A program made the position numbers and the translations under genes. From contig OX465589.1 in assembly GCA_950022655.1 (NCBI GenBank), forward strand, positions 24,791,626 to 24,855,625: a stretch of 64,000 bases of DNA, read 5' to 3'. This DNA comes from Alentia gelatinosa (Eukaryota; Annelida; Polychaeta; Phyllodocida; Polynoidae). Positions 63,703-64,000 of the stretch are shown one piece after another. Each line of letters begins with the position of its first letter. The stretch's first letter is position 1. Under the pieces are notes generated by a model, which had not been told where the DNA came from, searched no databases, and saw only the letters and a list, made by a program, of their open reading frames with translations.

Positions 63703-64000
63703 CATTGGGCTTAAGGTGTGGGTGAGTTGGGAATAAAAAGGTATGGAATGATTGATAGGCAGTCCAGTCCAAATGACTGGACATACTTAAAACTGGATAT
63801 AAATTTATTGTATGATATAAATTTATTAACGTGGGGAATTTTTATGATACAGATTCCGAATTGCGGAATTATGCCAAGGCATGGCATGATTAGTTCAGAG
63901 CCCTAGAATGGATGATTGTTCATCGGTGTGGGTGGGCAAGTTCAAATGTGTTTCGAGCGTCTGGATCGGCTGCTGTTCCCAGGAGAGATAGCGCCACTCA
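63703..64000. other. No gene seen
   Basis: Short frames only. GATATAAATTTATT is duplicated near 63797-63830. Confidence 0.4.

Overview
The window is repeat-dense nuclear DNA of an animal, most likely a marine invertebrate. I see no prokaryotic operon, no rRNA, no free tRNA gene and no intact host protein gene. It holds Ty3/Gypsy LTR elements, DIRS-type tyrosine-recombinase retrotransposons, non-LTR and Penelope-like fragments, pogo/Tigger-like and Harbinger-like DNA elements, a tRNA-derived SINE and ~200-350 bp satellites. This mix fits a lophotrochozoan (mollusc-like) or another marine invertebrate genome. That placement is an inference from repeat content, not proven. Almost every open frame in the window lies inside a mobile element or is chance.

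Layout. 1-3470: ACGGTA/TACAGT motif repeats, then gene-free DNA. 3494-4018: a solo LTR (minus) with 4-bp target duplication. 4290-6190: a decayed DIRS element (minus) carrying a small MITE. 8223-10962: a non-autonomous LTR element with an ATTT duplication and a damaged 5' LTR. 10979-11857: a foldback fragment cut by a relative of the solo LTR. 12915-13225: a minisatellite. 13646-13858: a MITE. 14500-19260: a second, longer DIRS element (plus) whose RNase H is split by a 5'-truncated non-LTR retrotransposon. 21229-25670: several MITEs, nested in places, and another non-LTR fragment. 26040-27165: a ~200-bp satellite with alternating unit types. 28014-30504: a foldback transposon carrying two other elements. 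31996-32118: a Penelope-type GIY-YIG fragment.

34907-46616 is the main feature: an 11.7-kb Ty3/Gypsy element with both LTRs, an ACTA target duplication, a primer-binding site, Gag, protease, RT, RNase H, a partial integrase with GPY/F region, and a polypurine tract. A four-unit ~354-bp satellite has replaced the RNase H/integrase junction. Downstream of pol lies an additional ~2.7-kb coding region. It starts as a low-complexity Ser/Ala/Pro/Lys-rich protein, continues (across frameshifts) into two C2H2-like finger units, and is preceded by its own TATA/inverted-CCAAT block. This third gene sits where an env gene would be but does not look like a membrane glycoprotein.

46640-64000: hairpins, a pogo/Tigger-like TIR element with TA duplication (48400-50274), several foldback elements flanked by CTG/CAG, nested TAA-flanked elements (56342-57350), SINE copies, and a 1.24-kb foldback element inserted in one of two tandem units so that the other unit acts as an empty site (59197-60860). 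All coding remnants carry stops or frameshifts. The region looks like a transposon graveyard with some fairly recent insertions: the two Gypsy LTRs differ by about 20 substitutions by eye, and the two LTR copies at 8223/10492 are identical over 259 bp.
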